64,000 nt of DNA from G963665545 sp963665545. Lineage in GTDB: Bacteria > Pseudomonadota > Gammaproteobacteria > Xanthomonadales > SZUA-36. A program made the translations under genes and the position numbers. The stretch lies in assembly GCA_963665545.2 (NCBI GenBank), contig CAXXKZ010000009.1, positions 37,070-101,069 on the forward strand, written 5' to 3'. Of the stretch, positions 9,720 through 19,318 are shown piece by piece. Below the pieces are notes generated by a model. The model was not told the origin of the DNA, searched no databases, and worked only from the letters and a program-made list of their open reading frames with translations. Each line of letters opens with the position of its first letter. Within the stretch, counting starts at the first letter, position 1.

Positions 9720-10563
9720 CTCTGAGCAACTCGTTGACGCTGGTTCGGGCGCGGGTCTTTTCATCGACCTGTTTGACAATCACTGCGCAATACAGTGAAT
9801 GGCTGCCGTCTGCTGCGGGCAGCGAACCGGGTACGATGACAGAGCCTGCCGGCACCCGCCCCTGGATGATTTCACCGCTTTCGCGGTTGTAAATCTTGGT
9901 GCTCTGACCGATGAATACACCCATCGACAAGACACTGCCACGTTCCACAATGACACCTTCGACGACCTCGGATCGGGCGCCGATAAAACAATCATCCTCG
10001 ATAATCGTGGGGGTGGCCTGCAGCGGCTCAAAGACCCCGCCAATGCCCACGCCACCGGACAAATGCACGTTTTTTCCGATTTGCGCACAGGATCCCACCG
10101 TGGCCCAGGTGTCCACCATGGACCCGGCGCCCACATGCGCGCCGATATTCACATAGCTGGGCATCAGCACGGCGCCCGCTGCAATGTGGGCGCCGCGCCG
10201 TACCGTCGCCGGCGGCACCACCCTCGCACCGCAATCAGCGATGTCGGCACTGCCCCCAGGCGGCCAGCGCAACGGCACTTTGTCGTAAAAATTCTGGAAA
10301 CCGCCGTCTATCACCTCGTTGTCACGCAGGACGAATGACAGCAGGGCTACCTTCTTCAGCCACTGATTGACCCGCCACTCACCGGGCAATTCGGGGTCAA
10401 TGGGTTCGGCCACGCGCAGCTGCCCACTTTCCAGGGCATCCAGGCTGGCCTCGACAGCCTCGTGCAATTCATCCGGGGCCGATTCGGGCGTCAGCATCTC
10501 ACGCTGCTCCCAAGCGGCATCAATGATGTGTCTTGCAACTTCGGGATCAAAATGGGCATTCAT
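9712..10563 (-). CDS. dapD: 2,3,4,5-tetrahydropyridine-2,6-dicarboxylate N-succinyltransferase
   Basis: Uses succinyl-CoA to succinylate tetrahydrodipicolinate, supplying the substrate chain for DapE. The 283-residue protein has an N-terminal helical region (residues 1-100, with EWRVNQWLKKVALLSFVLRDN-like sequence) followed by a left-handed beta-helix of hexapeptide repeats (for example PPATVRRGAHIAAGAV and MPSYVNIGAHVG), as expected for DapD. Its ATG overlaps the glnD stop by four bases (ATGA). It acts as a cytoplasmic trimer in the family. Confidence 0.97.
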   Translation of the reverse strand: MNAHFDPEVARHIIDAAWEQREMLTPESAPDELHEAVEASLDALESGQLRVAEPIDPELPGEWRVNQWLKKVALLSFVLRDNEVIDGGFQNFYDKVPLRWPPGGSADIADCGARVVPPATVRRGAHIAAGAVLMPSYVNIGAHVGAGSMVDTWATVGSCAQIGKNVHLSGGVGIGGVFEPLQATPTIIEDDCFIGARSEVVEGVIVERGSVLSMGVFIGQSTKIYNRESGEIIQGRVPAGSVIVPGSLPAADGSHSLYCAVIVKQVDEKTRARTSVNELLRDA

Positions 10564-13274
10564 TCAAGGTGTTCCTTTATGGTGCGGGTCAGGAGCTCGC
10601 GGGCCTTTTCTGACAAGGGTTGGTGATTAGCCTGGCTGATTACAAAGGTATCTTCAACCCGTTCGCCAAAGGTCGCGATGCGTGCGTCGTGTACCTGCAG
10701 GCCACACGCGTTGATTGCGGCGGCGATGCGTGACAAAAGGCCGGGCCGATCATTGGATTCAAACTCCAGAATGGTAGCCGATTCGCTGGCGCCATCAACA
10801 AATGTCATGACGGGCTCGTGAACAAAGTGTCGCAATATACGCGGTATGGCGCGGTTCACTGGCTCATGCGGCCCCTCCATGCGGCAGGCCCGTTCGAGCC
10901 GCGCGATGATCTCTTCCCTGTCTGCCCCGTTCAACACGCCCCCGTGGCGATCGAGCAATTGGAATAGGTTGAAACTGCGACCGTCAAGCGTCGTGAGTAC
11001 CTTTGCGGCCAGCACATTGGTGCCCATTTCATCGAGCACGCGGGTAATTGCGGCAAACAGGCCATCATGATCGGGCACGCACACCAGCAACTCCGATACC
11101 CGATGTGGCTTGCTCTCACGAATCGCGATGGCCGCCTTCCTGCCCCCTCCTTCAAGCATCACTTCGGTGGCCCACTGCAACTGATCAGGATTGAAGCGCA
11201 AATAGGTGGCCTCTGGCAATACCTTCCACAGCTTTTCGATTTCCACCGGCACCAGACCCTTGCGCAACAAACGGCTAAAAGTACCCGAGCGCGTCTCGCG
11301 GATGCGCGTCGCCCGTAGCATGGGATTGTGCAGGCCGCGCCGGATTGCCCGGCCACTGGACAGGTAAAGTTCCCACAGCAGAGAATTCTTCCAACTGTTC
11401 CACAGCTTCGGGCTGGTCGCTTCAATGTCTGCGACGGTCAGCAAGTAGAGGTAGTCGAGGTAGCGCTTGTCACCCATGCGGGAGGCAAATGCATGAATCG
11501 TGGCTGGATCGCTGAGATCCTTTGGTTGTGCGGTACGGGACATCAGCAAATGTTCCTTTACCAACCAGGAGACCAGCTTGCAGTCATCCGCTTCCAATCC
11601 AATCAGTTGGCAGAATTCCAATGCATCGACCGCACCCAGGGTGGAATGATCACCGCCGCGGCCTTTGACGATATCGTGAAAAATGGCTGCCAGGTACAGT
11701 AATTCCGGCCGGCCGATGCGGCGAAATACGGATTGAACATGCGGGAATATCTCTGCGTATTTTCCGTAGGCGAAGCGCCGCAGGTTGCGCACCACGAATA
11801 GCGTGTGCTGATCGACCGTATAGACGTGGAACAGATCGTACTGCATGCGCCCGACAATCTGTCCGAAGATCGGCAGATAGGCTGCCAGTACCCCGTAACG
11901 GCTCATTCGCTGGAGCTGCGTATAGACCCCCTCCTGCTGCCGTAGCAGGGACAGAAAATAACGGTGGACCAAGCGCCTGCTGCGCACTTTCTCATCCAGC
12001 TCGTAGCGGTGCTGGCGAATCAGGCGGATGGTGGATGCCCGCACGCCACGGATCTTCGGATCCCTTGCCAGCAGCACAAACAATTTCATCAAGGAGGCCG
12101 GCTTGCGTGTAAATAGCCCGTCATCTACAACTTCCAGAAAGCCGTGTCGCAGACGAAAATCCGCACCCAGTGGCTTGACCTCGGCGTCACCGTGCAGCAG
12201 CAATTCCTCCTGAAATAACTGCAACAACCGTTCGTTCAACCGTTCCAGCCGCATCACGGTGCGGTAGTATTTCTGCATGAATTGCTCGACAGCAAGGTTG
12301 GCGTCCTGGTCACGGAAACCCAGCCGGGTGGCCACCTCTCGCTGGTAGTCGAACAACAGGCGATCTTCCGAGCGGCCGGCCAGTAAATGCAGCGCGAAGC
12401 GCACTGTCCAAAGAAAATTCTGGCCCTGCAGCAGGGCGCCGTATTCAGGGTCGGTCAGGAAGCCGTGCTCGACCAAGCCGCCCAAACCGGTTGCGCCGAA
12501 GTGGCGCCTTACCACCCAGGAGATCATCTGGATATCCCTCAGGCCACCCGGTCCCTCCTTGATGTTGGGTTCAAGGTTGTAGGCCGTATCGTTGAAGCGG
12601 CTGTGGCGCTCAACCTGTTCGGCCATTTTGGCTTCGAAAAATGCCGGCGCTGACCAGACCCGATCGGGCGCAGTGGCAACCATCATTTCATCGAACAGTG
12701 CCTGAGGTCCGGCCAGAATACGCGCCTCCATCAAGGTGGTTGCTGTGGTGACATCGGCTTGTGATTCCTCCACGCAGGCCACCACAGACCGCACGCTGTG
12801 GCCCAGATAGAAACCAGCGTCCCACAGTACCTGCACGAAGGATTCGATTTGTGTGCGCGGCGGGCGGTGCGCGTCACTGTTACCGAGCAGAATCATCAGG
12901 TCCACATCGGAGCCCGGGTGCAGTTCGCTGCGGCCATAACCACCCACTGCCACCAGGCACAGATCACCAGACGAGGGCACCAGCGAATTCCAGGCCACCA
13001 GCAACAGCTGCTCCACAGCCCAGGCACGCTCTTCCACCAATGCTGTAACCTGACCGCCCGTCGGCACGCCGGACCAGAAGCGCTCGGCCAGCACTTCATC
13101 TGCGTGCTTCAAGGATTGACTGAGAATGCCCGCCAGGGCGCGTTGAAATTCAATCTGATCTTGACCGGAACCTGTCGTGGCTGGATTTTCGCCCGCGCCG
13201 GCAAGTTGACTCGCGATGGCGGTCAAATCCGGGCAAGCCCTCGATTTATTCGGGGCAGCCAGCAATCCGTGCAC
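10560..13274 (-). CDS. glnD: Bifunctional uridylyltransferase/uridylyl-removing enzyme GlnD
   Basis: Nitrogen sensor that uridylylates and de-uridylylates PII. The product is about 904 residues from a GTG at 13274, two bases after the map stop. The start is uncertain because no clear ribosome site is seen and the frame is open further upstream. Domains: nucleotidyltransferase with GGYGRSELHPGSDVDLM, a helical linker, an HD domain with FHDIVKGRGGDHS (His-Asp pair), and two C-terminal ACT domains (one beginning VCVPDHDGLFAAI, one beginning FESNDRPGLLSRIAAA). E. coli GlnD is 890 residues, so the length fits. Confidence 0.95.
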   Translation of the reverse strand: MHGLLAAPNKSRACPDLTAIASQLAGAGENPATTGSGQDQIEFQRALAGILSQSLKHADEVLAERFWSGVPTGGQVTALVEERAWAVEQLLLVAWNSLVPSSGDLCLVAVGGYGRSELHPGSDVDLMILLGNSDAHRPPRTQIESFVQVLWDAGFYLGHSVRSVVACVEESQADVTTATTLMEARILAGPQALFDEMMVATAPDRVWSAPAFFEAKMAEQVERHSRFNDTAYNLEPNIKEGPGGLRDIQMISWVVRRHFGATGLGGLVEHGFLTDPEYGALLQGQNFLWTVRFALHLLAGRSEDRLLFDYQREVATRLGFRDQDANLAVEQFMQKYYRTVMRLERLNERLLQLFQEELLLHGDAEVKPLGADFRLRHGFLEVVDDGLFTRKPASLMKLFVLLARDPKIRGVRASTIRLIRQHRYELDEKVRSRRLVHRYFLSLLRQQEGVYTQLQRMSRYGVLAAYLPIFGQIVGRMQYDLFHVYTVDQHTLFVVRNLRRFAYGKYAEIFPHVQSVFRRIGRPELLYLAAIFHDIVKGRGGDHSTLGAVDALEFCQLIGLEADDCKLVSWLVKEHLLMSRTAQPKDLSDPATIHAFASRMGDKRYLDYLYLLTVADIEATSPKLWNSWKNSLLWELYLSSGRAIRRGLHNPMLRATRIRETRSGTFSRLLRKGLVPVEIEKLWKVLPEATYLRFNPDQLQWATEVMLEGGGRKAAIAIRESKPHRVSELLVCVPDHDGLFAAITRVLDEMGTNVLAAKVLTTLDGRSFNLFQLLDRHGGVLNGADREEIIARLERACRMEGPHEPVNRAIPRILRHFVHEPVMTFVDGASESATILEFESNDRPGLLSRIAAAINACGLQVHDARIATFGERVEDTFVISQANHQPLSEKARELLTRTIKEHLE

Positions 13275-13276
13275 AG

Positions 13277-14044
13277 TCAGAGATCGTCGTCGGGCAGCCT
13301 GGTCAGGACGTCGAAGCCGGTATCGGTGACCGCAATGGTGTGCTCCCACTGCGCTGACAGGCTTCTGTCCCGGGTGACCACGGTCCACTGGTCAGGCAAC
13401 AGGCGCGTGTCCCGCTTGCCGAGGTTGATCATAGGCTCAATGGTGAAGACCAGGCCCGGCACCAATATCTCGCCGCTGCCCGGGCGCCCGTAGTGCAGGA
13501 CCTGAGGGTCTTCGTGAAATATTTTGCCGATCCCGTGACCGCAGTACTCGCGCACGACCGAGCAACCCTGCCCCTCGGCATAGGTTTGAATGGCGTGGCC
13601 GATATCGCCAAGGCGAACGCCGGGGGCAACCAATTCGATGCCCGTGACCATGGCGCGGTAGGCAATGTCAGAAATGCGCTTACCCTTGATGGATGGTTTG
13701 CCGACCTGGTACATCTTGGACGTATCACCGTGCCAGCCGTCCTTGATGACGGTGACGTCAATATTGATGATGTCGCCGTCCTTGATGGTCCGGCTGCCGG
13801 GAATGCCGTGGCAAATCACGTGATTGACGGAAGTGCAGATGGACTTGGGAAAGCCCCGGTAACCCAGGCAGGCCGGAATGGCCTGCTGTGGACCGGTAAT
13901 GTAATCATGGCAGATTTGATCCAACTCGCCGGTGGTAATACCCGGCTCAACGTATTCCCGAATCATGCGCAATACATCACCGGCCAACTGACCGGCAACG
14001 CGCATTTCTTCAATCTCGTCAGGTGACTTGAGTGTAATTCCCAT
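13277..14044 (-). CDS. map: Methionine aminopeptidase, type I
   Basis: Removes the initiator Met from nascent proteins. The 255-residue product begins MGITLKSPDEIEEMR, matching the family start, so ATG 14044 is chosen. An in-frame start at 14119 or 14089 would add 15-25 atypical residues. Metal ligands are visible: Asp in NIDVTVIKDGWHGDTSKM, His in YCGHGIGK, Glu in TIEPM, and the terminal Glu in WEHTIAVT. It sits immediately upstream of glnD. In many gammaproteobacteria it neighbours rpsB, which is not in this window. Confidence 0.95.
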   Translation of the reverse strand: MGITLKSPDEIEEMRVAGQLAGDVLRMIREYVEPGITTGELDQICHDYITGPQQAIPACLGYRGFPKSICTSVNHVICHGIPGSRTIKDGDIINIDVTVIKDGWHGDTSKMYQVGKPSIKGKRISDIAYRAMVTGIELVAPGVRLGDIGHAIQTYAEGQGCSVVREYCGHGIGKIFHEDPQVLHYGRPGSGEILVPGLVFTIEPMINLGKRDTRLLPDQWTVVTRDRSLSAQWEHTIAVTDTGFDVLTRLPDDDL

Positions 14045-14290
14045 GTCTCTGTTCTTCGGGGCCAGCTTGCGCAAGGATTTGAACATCATCAGGTCCACTG
14101 CAAAAACCGTATTGTACAACGCCGGGGAGTACTATTGTCCCATGTGATTGTGTCATGAAAACAGCATAATGCACGGAACCATTGCTGTCACCACGGAGTC
14201 CGACTTGTGGCGCGGCAAATCTGCCTTGGGAGAGACATTACATGCGGCCGATACCGCTCAGACCCGTATTATCTGACATGGACAACGGGC

Positions 14291-15124
14291 ATGGACATCC
14301 GTGATTCGCTGCAGCAGGCGCGGCGGCGGTTGAAGGCTCAGGCGGAGCGTTCCAATCGCCTGGAATCCGAGGTCCTGCTCGGCCATGCACTGGATGTAAG
14401 CCGCTCATTTCTGTATGCCAACCCAAACCTGGCGTTGAGCGGCGATCAACGCAGGGCATTTTTCGCGCTGGTCCAGCGGCGCAATCAAGGCGAGCCCATT
14501 GCCTACATAACGGGTCAGCGGGAATTCTGGTCCCTGCCATTGAAGGTCACGCCCAATGTATTGATTCCTCGCCCGGAAACGGAGCTGATCGTGGAAACCG
14601 CCCTTGAGCTGTTGCCACCTTCACCGGGATTGCGCGTCGCCGACCTCGGCACGGGCAGTGGTGCCATTGCCCTGGCGATCTCGAAGGAGAGGCCCACCTG
14701 GACGGTACACGCCACCGAGCTGTCCACCGCCGCTCTGAGCGTGGCGCAGGACAACGCACGCACCCTCGACCTGGACCGAGTGCAGTTTCAAGCAGGATCG
14801 TGGTGTGAGCCGCTTGAGGGCCGTTTTGAGCTGTTGGTGAGCAACCCGCCATACGTCCAGAGCAATGACCCGCACTTAAGCCAGGGCGACTGCCGATTTG
14901 AGCCACAAACGGCCTTGTGCGGCGGTGAAGACGGCCTCGATGCCATTCGGGTGATCATCGCTCAGGCGGCCCAATGGCTCGCTCCGAGTGGCTGGTTGCT
15001 GCTGGAACACGGTTTTGACCAGGGCGAGCGGGTTGTCAGCCTGATGCAAAGTGCGGGTCTGAGCAGGGTTGCAACCCGGCGTGATATCAGCGGCCTGGAT
15101 CGCGCCACTGCCGGGCAGCAATAA
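14291..15124 (+). CDS. prmC: Peptide chain release factor N5-glutamine methyltransferase
   Basis: Methylates the Gln of the GGQ motif in RF1/RF2. The 277-residue length equals E. coli PrmC. An N-terminal helical domain is followed by a class I SAM fold with VADLGTGSGAIALAI and the catalytic NPPYVQ that binds the substrate glutamine. ATG 14291 begins MDIRDSLQQAR as in homologues; upstream in-frame codons add 28 unrelated residues. The 3' end overlaps 38 bp of the convergent gene at 15087-16052. Its usual partner prfA is not adjacent. Confidence 0.93.
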   Translation: MDIRDSLQQARRRLKAQAERSNRLESEVLLGHALDVSRSFLYANPNLALSGDQRRAFFALVQRRNQGEPIAYITGQREFWSLPLKVTPNVLIPRPETELIVETALELLPPSPGLRVADLGTGSGAIALAISKERPTWTVHATELSTAALSVAQDNARTLDLDRVQFQAGSWCEPLEGRFELLVSNPPYVQSNDPHLSQGDCRFEPQTALCGGEDGLDAIRVIIAQAAQWLAPSGWLLLEHGFDQGERVVSLMQSAGLSRVATRRDISGLDRATAGQQ

Positions 15125-16052
15125 AGCCCACCAGCAGGACGATCAGCGCCATCACAAGCCAGCCGTACCAGCGTGCCGGTTGGTCGGCGTCAAACAAACG
15201 GGTGTTGAAGATGGTGCAACTGGCGCTCGCGCCTGGCCTGATTTGTAGGTCAAGACATTCTTCAGGATCGTACTCAACCGAACCGTCGTTGCCTATTGGC
15301 CAGACGGCGCACAGGGTTCCGCCTTCCCAATCGGGCAGCACCTCAAAAACCTGCCGATCATCCTTACCGGAAAACCACAGGCTACCTTCGTATTCGCCCC
15401 AGGCTTCACTGTCGCAACTGTAGTGCGCCTCATCATAAATGGTGATGTTGATGTCTGATCCGGGATCCACCCACAGCCGCCTGACCTCAATGTTGGAAGC
15501 AACAAGGGTGTTCTCGACCTCGCAAAAACCTGCGTCACCATCTTCGAATTCAAGGAACTGGCAGCCATCCGGATCATTCTCCGAATGACCGCTGGCATCA
15601 TCAAAGGCGTAGTACGCCGGTTGGTATCCCGGCGCAGGCGCCTGAGCAAGCAGGCAGCGCAGACGCCCTGCCGGAAATCCGCTAATGACGAACTCAAGCG
15701 GCGACCCCTCCGAAATCATGCCGTATTCTGGTTGGGCGGTGCCCGCACTGCAGCTGATATATGCGGTGACTTCCGCGGGATTGTTGTCCGAAAAGCTCGT
15801 GCTGATGCGAAAGCTCGCCCGCGCACTCGGTTGATCCGGGTGCGGTTGAGACCGGACTGGCTGATCCTGAACGAGCTGACCCTGAACGAGCTGACCCTGA
15901 ACAAGCTGACCCCGAACGAAGAGATCGCGGTCGGTCGTCGCGACCGCGTCCTGCGCCTGCGATGCGCTGCCAATGAGGACCAACAATGAATGCAACAACC
16001 AAAGCCACCTTTGCTGGCTGGTGCGCTTTGGGGCATTAGCTGGATTTTTCAT
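15087..16052 (-). CDS. Secreted Cys-rich protein with C-terminal membrane anchor, IPTL-paralogue without the sorting motif
   Basis: A 321-residue protein with a signal peptide ending near SASQA, a low-complexity segment made from four 15-bp DNA repeats, then beta-rich sequence with paired cysteines (CEVENT, CTIFNTR), and a C-terminal hydrophobic helix (about residues 295-315) followed by basic residues. The NTR-then-membrane-helix architecture resembles the IPTL-CTERM proteins at 16.4-17.4 and 19.3-21.2 kb, but the IPTL motif is absent. It probably sits on the cell surface or periplasmic face. No enzyme motif is seen and function is unknown. The 3' end overlaps prmC convergently. Confidence 0.6.
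   Translation of the reverse strand: MKNPANAPKRTSQQRWLWLLHSLLVLIGSASQAQDAVATTDRDLFVRGQLVQGQLVQGQLVQDQPVRSQPHPDQPSARASFRISTSFSDNNPAEVTAYISCSAGTAQPEYGMISEGSPLEFVISGFPAGRLRCLLAQAPAPGYQPAYYAFDDASGHSENDPDGCQFLEFEDGDAGFCEVENTLVASNIEVRRLWVDPGSDINITIYDEAHYSCDSEAWGEYEGSLWFSGKDDRQVFEVLPDWEGGTLCAVWPIGNDGSVEYDPEECLDLQIRPGASASCTIFNTRLFDADQPARWYGWLVMALIVLLVGFIAARQWRDPGR
15861..15920. repeat. Four 15-bp tandem repeats in the coding sequence
   Basis: Four 15-bp units of consensus ctgaccctgaacgag lie head to tail, with one to three differences per unit. On the coding strand they encode a five-residue repeat (QLVQG-like) just after the signal peptide of the 15087-16052 protein. Because the unit is a multiple of three, copy-number change would not break the frame. 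Confidence 0.85.
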
Positions 16053-16328
16053 GCGGGACAGGTTGGCTCACGGTCGGCCTGGAGCAAGATTGCGTCAGAG
16101 CTGATTTTAAGCGACAGGGGGAGTCAATCTCAACACGTAATTCACGGACCTGAAATTAAAACAGGCCGACTATTGCCGACCTGTTTCAAACGCGCCCTGC
16201 CACGTCCGTGTGTATATGCTTTGACCATTCTGACCCAATCGTAAAGAAATGTCAAGACCTTGCAGTCAGGACCGCGGTGTGATGAGGTCCTGCTGTTTGG
16301 GCTCGGCCTTTTGGGCGCAGGCAAAAAG

Positions 16329-16360
16329 AAACCCCGCGGACCGTGAGGTCTGCGGGGTTT
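16329..16360 (-). terminator. Rho-independent terminator of the first IPTL-CTERM gene
   Basis: A 14-bp stem (ACCCCGCGGACC paired with GGTCTGCGGGGT, loop gtga) is followed on the minus strand by a T-rich run (TTTCTTTTTG). It lies about 30 bp after the stop of the minus-strand gene ending at 16391. Confidence 0.85.
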
Positions 16361-16390
16361 CGGGTCTAGCTGTGTCAGCTAATGCAGCGC

Positions 16391-17438
16391 TTATGCGAAG
16401 CGGCGGAAGCCAACCATGCCAACACCAACCATCAGCAGTGCCATCAGCGCGAGGCCGTACTGGCTCAGCGTCGGTACACCTTCATAGATGCGCGTGTTGG
16501 TCAGGGTGCACTCGTGGAATTCACCCGGGAAAATCGCATTCACTCCGAGGAAGACGCAGTCGGTCTCAGATTCAACGAAGCTGTCGCGCATTATCTCCTT
16601 CAGTTCACAGGTGGTACCACCATTCCAGTCCGGGCAGAACCGGAAGTCGTCCGACTGGTTGCCCGTAGTGAAGTTCAAACGACCTACTATTACGGCGGTC
16701 TGGGTCTGGGTCTACGGATCTCCATTGTCTTGGGTCTTCCGCTTCATCTTCGGTTAGGTCGGTTGTTTGACCACCAGACGGACTGTGGCATGAGTCCACG
16801 AAGTTTTCGCATTCCATGTCGAGCGCGTGCATAAATTGAATTGTTGAATTCCGGATGCTCATCATTCCAAATCTTGTCGACGTCAATAATGACTTCCATC
16901 AACCTGTAATCGATAGTGCATCCCCATTCGCTTCTCCATCTACGTTTTTCGATGTCGGTGAAACTGCACGAACCCGCAATTTCTTGAACATGATACGGGG
17001 TGAAAACGTCATTGTCATCATCCTGACGCAGATCAAGAGCATTTTCGTACATCAGTCGCCACAACCTACGCCTTCGTCATTCAAGCAGCGCGCATCGAAC
17101 ACGCCTCGATAACCCGATACGCCATCTGCGGTAACGGTGCAGTCCAACGTCTCTCCGTCTTCCATTGTCTGTACTGGGGGGGCCTGCCAGATGATGTCAA
17201 AAGTCTGGCCGTCGCCATCCTGCATGTCGACGATCTGCCGCCTCCGAATTGTGTTTGTATCGACGGCAATCACGCCGTCGTTGCAGTCGAGTTCGACACG
17301 GACGGTCGCGTTCGGGTTGTTATCCACACCGAAGACTGTTTCTACCCGGATGGTGGCGGTGGCGTCGTCCTGAGCCACTACCGCCATGGGCAGAAAGGCC
17401 AGGATAAGTAGTAATACAATCGCGCGCTTAATATTCAT
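16391..17438 (-). pseudogene. IPTL-CTERM surface protein, broken by frameshifts
   Basis: Start ATG 17438 with GGAG upstream and a clear signal peptide (hydrophobic run ending AVVAQ). The C-terminus is VPTLSQYGLALMALL, then a Gly/Val helix and GFRRFA, the IPTL-CTERM sorting tail. Between them three frame changes are needed (near 17055, near 16835 and near 16685). The intervening pieces align with the paralogue at 19319-21154, for example DEHPEFNNSIYARA against DEFPEFNNSLRARV. Family members are exported and thought to be processed at the tail. It is uncertain whether the breaks are biological or sequencing indels. Confidence 0.7.
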
Positions 17439-17882
17439 TACTTTTATCTCCAAAAGAAAATATTTATTGTGTCATCCGTGAGCCGGTTATATCCGTTTAT
17501 CCCACTGTGTCCTGTTTGAGGTCTTGCCTTGCTATCCATCGAAACAGGCTTACTGCAGGCTAGACGGTGTTGAATAGGCTTCTACGCACAACATATTCAC
17601 TGGAATTCCAGCCCTTGTGTGTGCATTATCCCTAATCCGTCAGTTTGTGTCAATCACTTATCCGAAGTTATTTTGGGTGCTAAATGTGTCTGTAAAGTAA
17701 GGAATTGGGCTCGAACAACCCCACAGAAAACACACCTCGGTCCGGCAGGCGTATTTTAAACCCAACCGCATACAAATTGAACCCCTCAGCGTGCCACCAG
17801 GCTGCGTTAGGAAAGTCCCGTGAGCGGAGTACTGGCCACGCCTTCAAGGATGCCGAGCGCCGACAAGATTCTATGGGTCTGG
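17439..17882. other. Intergenic stretch without a recognisable gene
   Basis: 444 bp between the first IPTL-CTERM gene and the IS110 transposase. No ORF shows family features. It must contain the promoter of the IPTL gene and the downstream end of the IS110 element, but I cannot place either precisely. Confidence 0.4.
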
Positions 17883-18821
17883 TCAAGCCATGGTTACACA
17901 CGGTTTGAATGTTTCGCCTCGACTCATAAGGGCATATGCAATCCTGACCAACTTGCGCCCCAATATCACTCGAGCAGCGGTTTTTGAAAGTCCCTTATCC
18001 AGTTGACGCTGATGATAGCGCTCGAATCGAGGTTCGTTGCGGGCCGCGTGAGCGGCACAAAATAGCAATCGTCGTATCTCCTTCTCGCCATTCTTGGTCA
18101 GCTTGTGCTTGCCCTGCATGCGACCAGACCGCCGCAATCGTATGTCCAGGCCGAGGTAGGCCACAAAGGCATCCGATGAAGCGAACACGCCGCGATGAAA
18201 GGCCGCCACCAACCCAGCAGCTGTGGCGGGTCCAAGGCCCGGTATCTGTTGGCAACGCGCATAGTCTTGTTGCAGGCCCAACGCCCTTAGCAAATACTCA
18301 ATCCGGCATTCGATGCGCTGGATCAAGCGGCTGCAGGCCTGTTCCACTTCTCGGCCTGACAGCGACACTTGGCGCATGCTCATGCGCATGTTTTTACGCA
18401 CTCCAACCACCACAGCGCGACGCTTAATCAAAGCCCACAGCTCCCGTGAATGCTGGTCTGACGGGCAATGACGAGGCAATGACTGCGCTTCGTGGCTGAG
18501 ATAGCGTGCTAACAACCAGGCATCATGCGGATCACTCTTATGCCTCAGGCCGACGGCATACCGATAGTGATGCAGCTGGCGTGGGTTCACCAAGTAGATC
18601 GCATAGCCCAAAGCGTGCGCAGTATCCACCACCGCCAGGTGGTAATGCGATGTCGGCTCCAGCGCCAGTCGTACCTCGCCCGTCAACCCACCAAGCCATT
18701 GTGCAATGGCCGCGGTTGAGTTATTGACTTGATAATGTCGTTGCCGGGTCCAATCGTAAACGTCCAAATGATCTTTCGAAACATCCACACCTAAAGTGAC
18801 TTGGGTAACATTGCTTGTCAT
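17883..18821 (-). CDS. IS110-family transposase
   Basis: Serine/DEDD recombinase of the IS110 family, 312 residues. The N-terminal RuvC-like domain carries GVDVSKDHLDV (first Asp), ALEPTSHYH (Glu) and HKSDPHDAWLLA (Asp pair). The C-terminal Transposase_20 domain contains IPGLGPATAAGLVAAF and YLGLDIRLRRSG. ATG 18821 is chosen over 18881 for its GGAG at about -11. The gene appears intact. It differs in sequence from the other two IS110-type transposases in the window, so it belongs to a separate subgroup. Confidence 0.9.
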   Translation of the reverse strand: MTSNVTQVTLGVDVSKDHLDVYDWTRQRHYQVNNSTAAIAQWLGGLTGEVRLALEPTSHYHLAVVDTAHALGYAIYLVNPRQLHHYRYAVGLRHKSDPHDAWLLARYLSHEAQSLPRHCPSDQHSRELWALIKRRAVVVGVRKNMRMSMRQVSLSGREVEQACSRLIQRIECRIEYLLRALGLQQDYARCQQIPGLGPATAAGLVAAFHRGVFASSDAFVAYLGLDIRLRRSGRMQGKHKLTKNGEKEIRRLLFCAAHAARNEPRFERYHQRQLDKGLSKTAARVILGRKLVRIAYALMSRGETFKPCVTMA

Positions 18822-19000
18822 AATGATCTCCGCGGTTATATGCCGTAGCCGGGATCTCACGGGGCGCAAGCTTGTATACATCGGCTGTCATTGCAGCTAG
18901 ATTCTCAATCGGCGCTCTGGTGAGAATGGGATGGGGACGAACTCTTGTTAGTCTGTACCGACTGGCCAGAAAGCGACTGCGTCCCGCCCATCCCGGCACC
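18822..19000 (-). ncRNA. Candidate IS110 bridge RNA region
   Basis: The non-coding region immediately upstream of the IS110 transposase can fold into a long-range hairpin: 18981-18994 (minus strand GGGATGGGCGGGAC) pairs with 18928-18938 (GTCCCCATCCC) around a loop of about 42 nt. IS110 elements of the IS110 group are known to express a structured bridge RNA from this side. The exact RNA ends are not determined and only one copy is present, so there is no covariation support. Confidence 0.35.
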
Positions 19001-19250
19001 CTTAATCATCCAGATTTAAGGCAGAAACACCATACAAGCGACTGGGTCGCCGAGCCAGGGATGGCTCGACGAGGCGACACGGAACAGGATGATCCGTTGG
19101 AGCCGACCCACCAAGCGCCGAGAAGTGAGGGTAGCCTGAAGGGCCATCCGCCAGGCGTGGACAGCAGTCCGCTCATGGGACTTTCCGGAGGTAGAACTAA
19201 TGCGACTGCGCTCATGGGGCTTTCCGGAGGCGGAGAAACGTAGTCAAAAA
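19001..19250. other. Non-coding stretch with a 39-bp-period imperfect duplication
   Basis: No gene is recognised. Two 21-bp segments starting gctcatggg and ending ctttccggagg (19171-19191 and 19210-19230) differ by one base. Small ORFs here have no family features. Confidence 0.45.
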
Positions 19251-19276
19251 AAAGGCCCCGGAAGTCCGGGGCCTTT
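19251..19276 (-). terminator. Rho-independent terminator of the second IPTL-CTERM gene
   Basis: GC-rich stem (GGCCCCGGA with TCCGGGGCC) followed on the minus strand by eight T residues, 40 bp after the stop at 19319. Confidence 0.9.
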
Positions 19277-19284
19277 GGAATTAT

Positions 19285-19306
19285 GGGGTCAGAGTACTCT
19301 GACCCC
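19285..19306. repeat. 22-bp perfect palindrome, REP-like
   Basis: Half site GGGGTCAGAGT is followed directly by its reverse complement. It lies between the terminator and stop of the IPTL-CTERM gene. This core resembles the GGGGTCAGAGT-type palindromes often seen near RAYT (IS200-like) transposases, but no RAYT gene is in this window. Confidence 0.6.
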
Positions 19307-19318
19307 GGTCAGTGAGGT

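Noticed and set aside
15861..15920. CRISPR array
   Set aside because: Units are contiguous with no spacers and lie within a coding frame; no cas genes.
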